The notes beneath the pieces are model-generated. The model saw only the letters and a program-made list of their open reading frames with translations. It did not search any database and was not told where the DNA came from. Shown here one piece after another: positions 1-12,589 of a stretch of 64,000 bases of DNA. Each line of letters opens with the position of its first letter. Positions within the stretch are counted from its first letter, which is position 1. Origin of the DNA: Halichondria panicea. Taxonomy: Eukaryota > Porifera > Demospongiae > Suberitida > Halichondriidae. Location of the stretch: contig NC_087378.1 in the NCBI RefSeq assembly GCF_963675165.1, positions 5,203,205 through 5,267,204 of the forward strand, in the 5' to 3' direction. A program made the position numbers and the translations under genes.

Positions 1-938
<938 letters not shown>

Positions 939-1493
939 ATGAAGTTTAGTAAGAGTGTCACTTCGTCAAGAAGAAAGTGCCGTAAGAGGCACTTTACGGC
1001 CCCTTCAAGCATCAGAAGGAAGCTGATGAGTGCACCTCTCTCCAAGGACCTCCGCAATAAGTACCATGTTAGGTCGATGCCTGTGCGCCGTGATGATGAA
1101 GTAGTGATCACCAGGGGACATTTCAAGGGCCAACAACCCAGCAAAGTGTTAACTGTATGTATTTAATTGTGCTGTATGAATTTCGATAACCAGCAACTTT
1201 TCTGATGTACAGGTTTATCGTAAGAGATGGGTGCTTCATCTTGAACGAATCCAGCGGGAGAAAGCTAACGGAGCTTCTGTGAACGTTGGTATCCACCCTA
1301 GCAAGGTACCATTCAATATTCTCATAAGTTTTCAGATACTACTTTTTTTATATAGGTGGAAATTACTAAATTGAAGCTGGACAAAGATCGCCGCAAGATT
1401 TTGGAGAGAAAGGCCAAGGCAAAACTTGCTGAAGAAAAGAAAGGAGCGGGAAAACACAAAGAGAAAGATGTGCAGTCAATGGACACTTCTTAA
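939..1493 (+). CDS. RPL26: 60S ribosomal protein L26 (uL24)
   Basis: Ribosomal protein L26 of the large cytosolic subunit, sited near the peptide exit tunnel. Exons 939-1154, 1213-1305 and 1356-1493 join in phase 0 to give 148 residues (human 145). Seen: [19 protein letters not shown] at the N-terminus, the KOW-type segment ([20 protein letters not shown], then [20 protein letters not shown]), [10 protein letters not shown] and the basic C-terminal helix with [16 protein letters not shown]. Splice sites are GT-AG and the introns are about 50-60 bp. The stop is TAA. Strong expression is expected from its role; a pyrimidine-rich leader lies just upstream. No abnormality is seen. Confidence 0.97.
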
Positions 1494-2096
1494 CACTTTT
1501 GTGGAATGGCGAATGTTTTGAAAGAGAAAATTGTGTTTACTCAAGTCATAATTATGTTACTCAAGAGTATAATACTCTTGTATACGTACTGTAAGCTTAT
1601 AGCGCGAAATTTTCGAGGCATTTGAATTTTGTGGAATGGTCTCGAAATAAATTTCGTGGGGTTGACTGCTTACCGGAATATACCAGATAATATTAATAAT
1701 TGTAAATAAATGTTTGTGTAGGGCTAAATTAACCTACGAAAAAACAGCAAAAATTTCGTGCTATAAGGTATTTCATTGTGCCAAAACAAATTTTTGTGCA
1801 TGACGTGCATACCATAATTATAATGGCGTTGGTGTATATTGTCGTGTAGCTTTGTAAGTGATATATGAGTGTATATAATAATTATATATACATGTAGATT
1901 TAATCCCATAATTATGCTATAATTATATCTTCGTTCTAATTACAGCACCCCTATAAGATGTACTTGACCATAATAAATTATGTGGTTGTCTACACAGCAA
2001 AATTTTTGGGTTCTGTAATTAGTGTGTTCATGATCAATATGTCTTGAGAAACCAATCAAATTGTTACATAAAGAAACATAATAATGCACCTAGCAC
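1494..2096. other. Convergent intergenic region RPL26 / oxidase, with a MITE
   Basis: Between the convergent 3' ends of RPL26 and the oxidase gene. It holds a short palindrome at 1562-1580 (CAAGAGTATAATACTCTTG), one palindromic repeat (annotated separately) and AT-rich sequence. I see no coding exon. Confidence 0.5.
1599..1770. mobile_element. MITE-like palindromic element, family A
   Basis: The left end TATAGCGCGAAATTTTCGAG is matched in reverse at the right end (AAATTTCGTGCTATA). Related copies lie at 5954-6194 and 6628-6790, with a half copy at 12100-12176. The centre shares CTTACCGGAA-like sequence with those copies. No ORF; non-autonomous. Confidence 0.7.
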
Positions 2097-3219
2097 TCAA
2101 AGATTTGCCTGTTTTCTATACTGTTTCTGAACAATATCTCCTATGTCTTTAGCACAGCCCCAGCTGAGAACAACCCCTTGTCCACCGTGACCATAGCAGT
2201 GGATGACGACGCTTCCAGTGGGCCCAGTCTCTGTATCTAAACGTACACGACTCCTCAAAGGCCTTAATCCAGACCAACCACCTAATATCTGAGCTTTGCG
2301 TAGGCTTGGATTGAGCTTGAAACATCTTTCTAAGATTCCTTGTGTAGTTGAAGAATCAGGTTCCTCACTGGCATTTCCGATTTCAGCCGTTCCGCCTAAA
2401 ACAACGGTGTCAGCTCGTGGAATAATATATGTCAAGTCAAGACCTATTTCATCAACTATGAAGGCAGAAATCCAAGGAGCCTTGACCAACAGTCCTTGGC
2501 CCCTGCATGGTTTCATATCATGCTCTTCAACAAGGTTGCCAGCTCGCATACCAGTGCAGTTGACTACAATATCATAGGTTGAAAGCTCATTCAGTGACTC
2601 AATTTTACGCTTTATAATTGTTCCACAATTTGTCAGAAATTCTTTCATCATCCATCTCATATAGTTGGAGCAGTCGACTATGTAGGTGGTGAAGGCCCAC
2701 AATTCAGTACAAGCAGGAGGTGCATTAGCTGTAATTGCCTCAGTGGATTTTGGATTAACCCGCCTAAAACCAAACACACACTCTTTCCACCACGGATCAT
2801 GTGCATCCTCATAGCAGGTCAAATAGCCAGTCCTTAAACAAATCTGGATTTCGGCATTGACTTCAGAGCGATAAATGGAATGAAATTTTGCGAATGTTTC
2901 ACGGGTCCATTTCTTCATGTTTTCTTGGTATTCTGATTCACCACTGTCACGTTCACTGTATTTTAATACGAACCTGCGTAGATTAATGTTTGCAAGCAGG
3001 TACTACTCACCTCTCTTTAAGTTCCTCACTCAGGTCAAAGGGCCATAAAATCATTCCTGTCAGATCAGAGGCAGTATCAGGAGTAAACTTGTCTGCTATC
3101 AAATGCACTTGCACCATATCAGGGAATTTCTCTGTGATATGCAGGGCGGCAGAGAGCCCAATTACTCCAGCACCAACCACAGCAATACGCAGTTTCTTGA
3201 GTGTTAATACTGTAGACAT
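2097..3219 (-). CDS. D-aspartate / D-amino-acid oxidase
   Basis: FAD flavoenzyme oxidising D-amino acids to 2-oxo acids, ammonia and H2O2. Exons 3219-3011 and 2973-2097 join through a split Arg codon to give 361 residues, close to DDO/DAO (341-347). Seen: N-terminal dinucleotide fold VVGAGVIGLSAAL (about residues 14-26); WAFTTYIVDCSNYMRW in the middle; VNCTGMRAG; DLTYIIPRADTVVLGG; the substrate-arginine region GLRPLRSRVRLD; and the FAD signature HCYGHGGQGVVLSWGCA. The C-terminus ends in -ANL, close to the SNL and SHL peroxisomal signals of human DDO and DAO, so a peroxisomal site is inferred. Acidic (DDO-like) versus neutral (DAO-like) substrate preference cannot be settled by eye, so no symbol is given. 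Divergent from the myosin light chain gene. Confidence 0.92.
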
Positions 3220-3523
3220 AATGTCTTTTCAACTTTGTTATAAGCTATAATTATTTTTGTGCTGACGTGACACAGTCATCTGTCCAGTTCAGCGCATGCG
3301 CAAGTGCTGGGCACACTTAACCCCACCCATGTACTTAGTGGCCCACAACAATTTTTGTGTGAGGTCATTAATAATTCCTTTGCGGTTGCTATTCTACTAT
3401 CAAGTATTAAAGAAGCGAGATCAAGAAGGCCAGTCACGTCAATCGTCTAGCTATAGCGTCAAGCAGCTACACAATTGTACCAGTACATTTCTACTTTATA
3501 TCCTGATCTGTAAAAAGAACAAA
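3220..3523. promoter_or_regulatory. Divergent upstream region, oxidase / myosin light chain
   Basis: 304 bp between the two start codons. It includes GCGCATGCGC at 3293-3302 (an NRF1-like palindrome) and presumably both 5' UTRs. No TATA box stands out. Its role as a shared promoter is inferred from position only. Confidence 0.35.
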
Positions 3524-4813
3524 ATGGTAAGCCTATGCGCTAAATCGAGTGTTAGCTTGGTAGTCTGATTTCAATAATAGCTAGACTGTAAATTTAATAA
3601 TAAATTAATCTAGGCTAGTTTTATGAATTGTCGTTGGACCAAATCATGTATGGGTTGTGGCAGTTCGTGTTGCCTGTAATTGTTAAACTCTACAGAGTCG
3701 GGCACGAGCAGCTGGCAAGAAGCACCCCAAGAAGCGTGGGCAAAGAGCTACGTCAAACATCTTTGCGATGTTCGATCAGGCTCAAATTCAAGAATTTAAA
3801 GAGGTAAGACATTTGTAAGACAGTTGTCTTTATGTCCAACAAGTAAGCTTTACACAGTAAACATGTAAGATGATCAACTTGTGTATCACATTTCATATTC
3901 ACTCCCACTCGATAAACTATCTGATAGCTAACCTGTGTACCCTTCACCCACAGGCATTCAACATGATCGATCAGAACAGAGATGGTTTTATTGACCACGA
4001 GGATTTAAAAGATATGCTTGCTTCTCTTGGTGGGTATGCTAAAGTAAACAACTGTTGTTTATTGCTATGCTAATATTGCAATGCCTACAGTATTTCCTAT
4101 AGACTGTTGATGGGTGTCCCTTACTGTATCCAGTAGCGAGTTCAAAGCTTACCTAGTATGTGTGTGTTTGCAGGTCAGGAACCTGGCGATTCGGTTATAG
4201 ATGGCATGATGAAAGAAGCACCTGGACCTCTAAACTTCACCATGTTCTTGACTCTGTTTGGAGAAAAACTTACCGGTAAGTTTCATGATTATCTATAATT
4301 ATACCCAGGTACGTAGTAACTACATCAGGAGTGCAAACTCATTTTGCTGTTGTCCTTATATGGTCACAGTTTGGTATTGTGTTATGCACACATTCTTGGC
4401 ATGTCTTTAAGGTGATTGTATTGTGCAGAAGTGTTGAATACGCTTTGTGCATGTAGGTACTGATCCAGAAGATGTGATTCGAAATGCTTTCGCTTGCTTT
4501 GACGAGGAGGGTTCTGGAAAAATCAGTGAGGATCATCTTAGAGAACTCCTAACCACTATGGGAGACAGATTCACTGATGCTGAGGTATTGACGTACATGT
4601 AGTTGTGTAAATCAGTGGGTGTCCATGTATGTTGTATGTGGTATGTTTACCCCTACTCAGTGCTGTAGTTGGGTATACGATACATATTATAATTATGGTT
4701 GCAACATGCTCCAGGTTGATCAGATGCTTCGCGGTGCCCCAGTAGACAGTGCTGGAAACTTCGACTACAATGCATTCACTCGAATTCTCAAGCATGGCAC
4801 CAAGGATGAATAG
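3524..4813 (+). CDS. Myosin regulatory light chain (MYL9/MYL12 type)
   Basis: Regulatory light chain of non-muscle/smooth-muscle type myosin II; it binds the heavy-chain IQ motif and, when phosphorylated, activates contraction. Six exons (3524-3526, 3696-3803, 3954-4029, 4174-4275, 4457-4584, 4715-4813) give 171 residues (human MYL9: 172). The first coding exon is the ATG alone, directly followed by its donor. Seen: basic N-terminus and the kinase target [15 protein letters not shown], with the Thr/Ser pair at residues 20-21 equivalent to human Thr18/Ser19; a canonical EF-hand loop [12 protein letters not shown] (43-54); degenerate later EF-hands including [12 protein letters not shown]. The phosphosite and Ca/Mg loop are intact, so it should be a working, phosphorylation-regulated chain. 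Confidence 0.96.
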
Positions 4814-5220
4814 ACACTGTCAGTATCAAACCCTCTATTTTATATTACCTGTTGATTCTATATATCGGACACAGCAGTAGCATTTTAGCATTTAGTACAA
4901 GATTCTGGAATAGGATGTTTTGAAACTGTCATTCTTAACACATGTAGCCAATCATGTTACATGTAAGTAGTTAGTTGTTGTAACTTTTAATTACATAGCT
5001 GTTTCATGGCATAGACCAATAGTTTTGGCCATGTCGATCTCATAACTAAAGTATATTGTACATACATTCATAGAGTATATCACAACCTGACCATGGATAC
5101 AAGAATAATTATGTTTACAATCTTGTAACTAAGATGAGTGTATAATCACAACCTGACTATGGTATATATAGCTAGTACATACAAACAGCAGCGATTTTTT
5201 TATGAACACTTATTTCGCAT
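4814..5220. other. Convergent intergenic region, light chain / mtRF1
   Basis: Some 407 bp between two convergent stop codons, probably both 3' UTRs. AT-rich, with two similar stretches (CACAACCTGAC at about 5081 and 5148). No ORF or RNA gene is recognised. Confidence 0.45.
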
Positions 5221-8200
5221 TTATTCACCACTCAAACCAATTATTAGCTCTTCTTCCTCTCGTAGCCTCAGCTGAGCTATAACAGTGTCTAATGTGTCTC
5301 CTCCAGAAAGGAACTCTTCCACACCATGAGTAGTGTAGCCTAGGCGATGATCAGTCACTCTGTCTTGAGGGAAATTATACGTTCGAATCTTCTCAAATCG
5401 CTCTTGTGTCCCCATCTGTTGTCGGCGCTGCTCACTTCTCTCTTGCATTAATCTCTGACGCTTCTGCTCATAAAGGCGAGCATGAAGAATCTTCATGGCT
5501 TTAGCTCGATTCTGTAAGAGAATACATGTGCCACTGTGTTTGCTTAAGATATACATACCGTACGTATAGGTTAATTACTCATGCACAAGGAATGTACAGC
5601 TAATACAACTCAAGCCCGAGCACAAAAGTTGTATTAGCAGTACCACCATGTGTGTCAAAACGTAGGAATAATGTCTGTATATCCAGCGTTAAGATTTCTA
5701 TATACGTGGTGGATATAAATTATAATGTATTATATCCTGTGGATATAACCTCAGTCCCACACTGTAATCGGCCTGGGACTGAGGCTAAGACAGTGTATAT
5801 AATTATTATCTATAGTGCATATACACATCCAGCGTGGATACCGTATTAGTAAAATCTTTTGCAAGTCAAACACATAATTATGTGAACTTTGCAAGAGTTG
5901 ATCAATTCGCAACAATAAAATCGCAAAACCTAAATAAGTACTGGTATTTAAATACCGTATAGCGCGAAATTTTCGAGGGGCTTAATTTTCGCGGATTTCG
6001 TGGGTTAAAATTCTACACAAAAATTAAGTCCACAAAAATTGTTCTTTAATTAGAATTACCTGCTATAACATGCAAAGAGATTTAAATGCGTGGCTTCCGG
6101 TAAGCAGTCATTCCGCAAACATTGTGTAACGAAATGGCTTTTAGAGGCCAATCCACGAAATGTAAGTACCTTGAAAATTTCGCGCTATAGGGTATACACA
6201 ATCCTTGCCAGAACGCAATAGTTAGATCACAAAGGGTCAATTTTCCTGATTAGGTTCATTCGCAAAGGTTTTCACCCGCAAATATTCTAGTATTACTGTA
6301 ATACGGTATACACATTACATGTGGATATAGATGCAGTCTCGCAAGCCACTCCTCTTCACACAAAAGAAAGGTCTGGCAACTGTGTGTATGTGGAGTCCCC
6401 TGTGCCGCCAATCGTATTGTAGATTTGTAACCATCAACCAACTCGTATCATAAAACCACACCCACATGATGTCATGCGTTTGTGGTTTATAACTGTAAGC
6501 AGAGTCATGAGTTGTTTCCTCGAGGTGTACAAGCTGTAAGTAAGCTGCTAGGGTATGAAGTGTAACAGTGCTAACAAGTGTTAATCGTGTTCAGAAAACT
6601 TCGCTAAAAGAAACTAGTATATATAGTATAGCGCAACATTTTTGAGGCTCTTAAATTTCTCTTAAAGCATTTTGTTGAGTAAATTTCATGGGTTCTGCTT
6701 GCCGGAAGCCATGCCTTTAATCTTTGCACATTATAGCAGAACAATTTTCGTGGACTTTCGTAAACAGCAACAATTTCGCACTATACGGTAATATAGCAAC
6801 TAGTATAGTCTTCAGGCTCTTCAATAAATACATACAATAATGTATTTGCGTTATTGCATGTTAAATTCAAAGGTCAGGCTTGCCGTAAGTATTTTTACTT
6901 TGACCTTCAGATCTCCTCTGGTATAAGGTTATTACATACATATCACATAGATTTGATATCTACACATAATTGTATCCACTTGTAATGTGTATACATCTAT
7001 CCACATGGGATTATAAAGATACATCCACACGGGACATATTTATTATACCCACGCTGGATATACGTATAATGTGATGCACGCTGGATATATCCCCTGCAAT
7101 GTAAATATAATTATGTGTACTACTCTAAAATTGTAATTATATCCACACTGGATATACATATACATTATTCCCGCAAAAGCATTAGTTTTGACACACACGG
7201 CACCCAGATATATAATACATTGTATAACTAGAGCACTGAAGTGCAAACCCTCGGCATCAATTTGAGGTTTAGTGAGTCTCAGCCTCGAGTCAAAGCCGCG
7301 TGTACATCTAGGTCAACGTGCAGGTTCGCTTTTGTTTGAAATCTGTTGTGTTGAGGCTATTCATATTACAAACACAGTGCTATCGCATCCAGGTGAGTAG
7401 ACTCAGAATACACAGAACAACAGACAGACAGACTGACCGACTACTACGTATACCCCGTGGTGCCTCGGGTTAATTATACCAACATGTAAGTGGTTACTAT
7501 ATACAGCACTTCATCTATCACGATACAAGGTGCACTGCATGGCACTAGATATGGCACTGGATGGCGAACGCTACCTTGTGTTGGGACTTCTCATCCTGGA
7601 TGCTGATTACAATCCCAGTCGGCAAGTGTGTGAGACGAATGGCACTGTCAGTGGTGTTGACATGTTGACCACCCGCTCTGTGGACAACAATAATTATGCT
7701 TTAATTCACAGAATAATAATCTTACCCAGAGGCTCGCATTGTGTCAATCTTTATGTCACTGGGACTTATCTCCACTTCAATCTGAATCAAAATCCCAAAT
7801 GACAACTGCCTGCCGATGTGGACTAATAAACTTGTAGTACATTATATCTCCTATCATCAAGCAAAAAATGCATTTGTCAGATAACCAGCAGTTTGTACAC
7901 TTTCTAGGCCGGATCATCCTTATTACCTGTGTTGGTTGAGGTAGAATGACGATACTCATGGTGCTGGTGTGTACTCTCCCCATCCCCTCAGTGATAGGCA
8001 CTCTCTGCACCCGGTGCACTCCCACCTCATGTTTGAGCATTCCAAACACCTCTCCACCACTCACACTAGCAACTGCATGCTGACCAATAATGGACATTAA
8101 AACGTTGAACGCAAGTACTGTAGAGACACACACACGTAAAGAAAGGTTTACAGATAAGTGTAAATTTCTATTTCTGTGTATCAACTCTTACACTAGCGCG

Positions 8201-9603
8201 ACTATTATACTGTGCATAAAACTAACCTTTTACCCAAAACTAACCTTGTACCCACCAGCATCACTTCTATCAATGGACAACTGCTCAAATGCCCACATTT
8301 TATAGCCAGCAAACCTGAAGTATAAATTCAAGTTATACATTCCAAACCATGAGGTCTTTCTTACCTCTGATACATTTGAAAGATTTCAGCTGCAAATAAA
8401 GATGCCTCAACACCACCAGCACCTGCATGTAAATGTACAAACTCAACCCTGAATCGAACAGTATCTTCCAGGTTCTAAAAAGTACAGGTATATACCTGCT
8501 CTCACTTCGAGTATGGCGCTGTGATTGTCTGCTTCATCTCGTGGCAGCACAGATTCTATCAGAAGGGTCTACTAAGGTATTAAAATTGTTAACATAATTG
8601 ATTTAGGTTCAATACCTTAATTTGCTCCAGTTCTCTGTTGCATTGCCGCAACTCCTCCTGTGCCAGTTGCTTCATGTCGCCAACTTCAGAACACAAATGC
8701 TGAAGCTCACCAATTTCCTGTAAAATAGTTTTTTTAAACCACCACACTTCAAGAATTGTTTGAAAGTTTACTTCAGATTTGCCTTCCAATTTCTGAACAA
8801 GTTTCACGACAGGTTCCAACTTAGACAGTGACTGATAAAGACTAGGGAGGTCCTGTTGGCTGCCAGAGTTAGCCTTTTCTACGAGTGCCTTGTATTGGTC
8901 CATCAGCCTTGATACATGTGCCCATAGGTTAGGCGTTAGATCAAGCTTTGCTCCAGACGACAGCACTATGAAAATTCAAAGGTAATTATTGTGCAAAGAC
9001 TACAGGCTCATTGTGTGCAACCACTGATAGACCTAAAGGAGGTCCGACAACCATGCGTCTAACATTAACTAAAACAGCATTTTCATATAACTTGCCTGTA
9101 TAGAGGTACGTGTTGCACTCTTAGACTCATATTGCATAGGTCTAGTTTTAGCAATAGGAGCTTTAACTCTCTCAGAAAAATCTGTAAAGACAAGTTTTAT
9201 ATGCTGATTCAGCATGCTAGGTGCACAGTTGTCGGACCCCTGGATTTAGACTAGCGTAGTCGCTAACTTTAAAAATATTAGTTTCAGCTTTGAGTCCATG
9301 GTAATTAGTATACCGTAATTGATGTATTACAAAGTGGCACTTAAATTATGGTGGCGTTGACAACTTGTATCGCAGAACATTATTTTTACACACTACACAG
9401 CTACATACAGTCCAGGGGAACCATGAGCAGTGCAACGAAAGGTCCGCAAAGACTGTGTGGACCATCTGTTCTGCAACAGACAGTCCAGGGGGACTGATTA
9501 TTGTGTAACACATCTCACCCCTCATTGCCTGTTGCAGTGGCAGAGATTTGGCTATCAATGCTCTGATGTGGAGGCTTGATATTCTCCTCATCCAATTCAT
9601 CAC
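5221..9603 (-). CDS. MTRF1L: Mitochondrial peptide chain release factor 1
   Basis: Class I release factor that reads UAA/UAG in mitochondria and releases the peptide. Ten exons: 9603-9519, 8965-8772, 8717-8616, 8568-8496, 8422-8365, 8314-8245, 8079-7927, 7781-7726, 7677-7575, 5511-5221; phases agree and give 394 residues. Exon 1 encodes an Arg/Ser/Leu-rich leader ([20 protein letters not shown]), a likely mitochondrial presequence. Then the helical domain, [36 protein letters not shown] (codon-reading PxT as PIT), [16 protein letters not shown] with the catalytic GGQ, and [14 protein letters not shown] with DRVTDHR. The PxT loop has no insertion, matching MTRF1L (mtRF1a) rather than vertebrate MTRF1. 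One intron (7725-7678) falls just before the GGQ. The last intron (7574-5512) is about 2 kb and full of small repeats. Confidence 0.94.
5840..6307. mobile_element. MITE-like element, family B, split by a family A insertion
   Basis: The ends CCGTATTAGTAAAATCTTTTG and the inverse of AATATTCTAGTATTACTG flank direct and inverted 'TTTGCGAG / CTCGCAAA' motifs. An uninterrupted relative at 21295-21478 lets the insertion point of the family A element be placed near 5954/6194. Lies in the last intron of mtRF1. No ORF. Confidence 0.6.
5954..6194. mobile_element. MITE-like element, family A, nested in family B
   Basis: Near-perfect inverted ends: TATAGCGCGAAATTTTCGAG on the left and its complement (GAAAATTTCGCGCTATA) on the right, with a central CTTCCGGTAAGC. 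Sits inside the family B element. Confidence 0.75.
6628..6790. mobile_element. MITE-like element, family A
   Basis: Diverged copy: TATAGCGCAACATTTTTGAG on the left, CAATTTCGCACTATACGG on the right, and a central GCTTGCCGGAAGCC. In the last mtRF1 intron. No ORF. Confidence 0.65.
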
Positions 9604-10075
9604 ATCACAGATTTTACAGGGTAGAGTCTAGTAAAATACGATGACTGGGTGATTTTCTTTGAGGGACCACTCCACTATAGCTAGCACTGTAGAAGAATAC
9701 ATAGATATGGCGTGATATGGGCACACGAATTATGTACGCACATAAATGCAACAGTAGCACGTTGCATGGGATCGCCATTACTGTGGCTGTATAATCAAGG
9801 ATTCGAGGCTATCCATCCCACTAGCTAGTGCGGCCTGGTAATCGAGGTACTTAAGTAGCCTCGATTACTTAGAGTGTATGGAATCAAGGCTAAGACTTAG
9901 CCTAAATCCACGCATCAGAGTAGGTCCGACAGGCGACAGGCGCGGTGCAGCTCAAGTAATTAGCCCTTTGATTACTCTCAGCAAAAACATACGACGTGGA
10001 CGGATAATTATTCAAAGGCTAATTGCCTGAGCTGCACCGCGCCTCCTCTGTCCACGCATGATCACTTGCATTGCA
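9604..10075. repeat. Intergenic hairpins upstream of mtRF1
   Basis: Upstream of mtRF1. It contains a hairpin TAATCGAGG/CCTCGATTA at about 9838-9866 and a longer inverted repeat whose arms are about 9939-9970 and 10008-10043 (shared core GGCGCGGTGCAGCTCA). No coding sequence. The inverted repeat abuts the minisatellite. Confidence 0.5.
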
Positions 10076-11248
10076 TGCACCGTTGCATCTGTTGCATCTG
10101 TTGCACCGTTGCATCTGTTGCACCGTTGCATCTGTTGCACCGTTGCATCTGTTGCACTGTTGCATCTGTTGCATCTGTTGCACCGTTGCATCTGTTGCAT
10201 CTGTTGCACCGTTGCATCTGTTGCACCGTTGCATCTGTTGCACCGTTGCATCTGTTGCATCTGTTGCATCTGTTGCACCGTTGCATCTGTTGCATCTGTT
10301 GCATCTGTTGCACCGCTGCATCTGTTGCATCGTTGCATCTATTGCACCGTTGCATCTGTTGCACCGTTGCATCTGTTGCATCTGTTGCATCTGTTGCACC
10401 GTTGCATCTGTTGCACCGTTGCATCTGTTGCATCTGTTGCACCGTTGCATCTGTTGCATCTGTTGCACCGTTGCATCTGTTGCATCTGTTGCACCGTTGC
10501 ATCTGTTGCACCGTTGCATCTGTTGCATCTGTTGCATCTGTTGCACCGTTGCATCTGTTGCATCTTTTCCACGGTTGCATCTGTTGCACCGTTGCACCTG
10601 TTGCACCGTTGCATCTGTTGCATCTGTTGCATCTGTTGCACCGTTGCATCTGTTGCATCTGTTGCACCGTTGCATCTGTTGCATCTGTTGCATCTGTTGC
10701 ACCGTTGCATCTGTTGCACCGTTGCATCTGTTGCACCGTTGCATCTGTTGCATCTGTTGCATCTGTTGCATCTGTTGCACCGTTGCACCTGTTGCACCGT
10801 TGCATCTGTTGCACCGTTGCATCTGTTGCATCTGTTGCACCGTTGCATCTGTTGCATCTTTTCCACGGTTGCATCTGTTGCACCGTTGCACCTGTTGCAC
10901 CGTTGCATCTGTTGCATCTGTTGCACCGTTGCACCGTTGCATCTGTTGCATCTGTTGCATCTGTTGCATCTGTTGCACCATTGCATCTGTTGCATCTGTT
11001 GCATCTGTTGCACCGTTGCATCTGTTGCACCGTTGCATCTGTTGCATCTGTTGCACCGTTGCATCTGTTGCATCTGTTGCATCTGTTGCACCGCTGCATC
11101 TGTTGCATCGTTGCATCTGTTGCACCGTTGCATCTGTTGCACCGTTGCATCTGTTGCATCTGTTGCACCGTTGCATCTGTTGCACCGTTGCATCTGTTGC
11201 ATCTGTTGCATCTGTTGCACCGTTGCATCTGTTGCACCGTTGCATCTG
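10076..11248. repeat. Minisatellite of mixed 9-bp and 8-bp units
   Basis: About 1.17 kb built from GTTGCATCT (9 bp) and GTTGCACC (8 bp) in irregular order, roughly 130 units. Neither unit contains a stop in any frame, so several frames on both strands are open for about 340-420 codons; these are repeat artefacts, not genes. Rare variants occur twice: a block with CATCTTTTCCACGG at about 10562 and again 296 bp later, and CACCGCTGCATC at about 10312 and again at about 11090. They show internal block duplication. A degenerate trace (GCAACAGGTGCAACACATGC) is at about 13726. Confidence 0.95.
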
Positions 11249-12099
11249 GAAATCCAAGCAAATGTTTGCTCTGCTGTCATGAGGTTAAGTAGAGGGTTCA
11301 ATTCTCGAACCTTGGAAGGATGGTAAGTTGTCTGACAGTCTGTTCGTACATGATTTTTAATGTGCAATTAATTCATGGCAGTCATCATTATTATTATATA
11401 TATATATAGCCTCCTCTGAACTGAAACAAACTCCTGCATCCTCCTCTCAACAAATTCCTGCATCCTCCTCTCAACAAACTCCTGCACGTGAGGCTCACCA
11501 GAGCAGGAATGTGAGGCAAACAGGTGCAGTTACATTGAAGAAATAATTGTATTCTCCTGCCAAGTTGTGTAGGTCTCCCAAGAAGAAGCGATGCACGAGA
11601 CCACACCTCTCACTTTCTTTGAATGGATCACCTTCAAGTTCTGAGGCAGAATTACACACCTCTCAACAGATCACCTCTCAACAGATCACACCAATTACAT
11701 CGGACAATGATGAAGTTGAGTTTACTACACGGTCCGACGTTATTGAGCATTCCTCACTACTTAATCCTCAAAAGAAGAGAAAAGAGAGAGCTCTGCCGAC
11801 ACCAAGAGGAGTTTTTACTAGCACTCCAATTAACAAACATTCTGTGGCTGCTCTCAATCAATCAATTTCTCCAATCTGCCACAAGATTAAACCGAGAAAG
11901 CTACAAAAACATTTTGAGGGCAGTCGTCATGATGCAGATGAAAAGACCTCCATTTCATCCATTACTCAAAGGCCACATCAGGATCCCCCAATGCTTGAAT
12001 TGCAGCAAAAAGTCTCCCCTGGTAAGTGAGATAGGTCGGCCGGGACCAGCTATAATTATGCATGCATCTATATAAATTATAGGTTTTCACGATTGTGCA

Positions 12100-12176
12100 A
12101 AATAACAGCAATAATTTTTTAATGGAGGTTCCATTTTGTGGACGTTTTGTAGAATGTGTTTCGCGCTATACGGTAT
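12100..12176. mobile_element. Family A MITE, right-end fragment
   Basis: Ends in TTTCGCGCTATACGGTAT after TGTGGACGTTTTGTAG, matching the right end of family A; the left end is missing. In the first intron of the PHD pseudogene. Confidence 0.5.
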
Positions 12177-12589
12177 AGACTCTCGGCTCTTTGAATTACG
12201 GTCACCTCTCTATATATATAATTATACCTTTTGTTTCGCTAGGCACGAATTAATTGGCATGCATGCAGGCTGTTAAAGCAGCCACCTTGCTATTGCGGCC
12301 ACTGCATGCGACACTGTCCCTATATTTTATAATTCTTATAATAATACATGTACATACATGCATACATTATGTACATTATATAGGGTGACCGGACTATAAT
12401 AATTATAGTATGTCAATGTTGAGCTCGAATGCATTATTATAAATTATGCATGCAGAACAACAGATCATAGCTATTGAAGTGGTTGACTCGGTCATCAAAC
12501 TCAAGAAAATACCAGGTAACTTTTCCGGCATAGTCCATATAAATTATGTGAGGATGCATGCATGATTATACCACCAGCATGCATTAGTG

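Noticed and set aside
7530-7802. 90-codon + strand ORF
   Set aside because: Antisense shadow of the mtRF1 exons encoding the GGQ region.
11290-11325. TRNA-like T-arm (GGTTCAATTCTCGAACC)
   Set aside because: Only one arm-like motif; no A box, anticodon arm or acceptor pairing at the right distances.
10058-11326. CRISPR-like array interpretation of the tandem repeat
   Set aside because: Units are 8-9 bp without unique spacers, in an intron-rich animal genome.
10012-11367. Several overlapping open frames of 340-420 codons on both strands
   Set aside because: They exist only because the 8/9-bp minisatellite units contain no stop codon in any frame; there is no start, splice or domain evidence.
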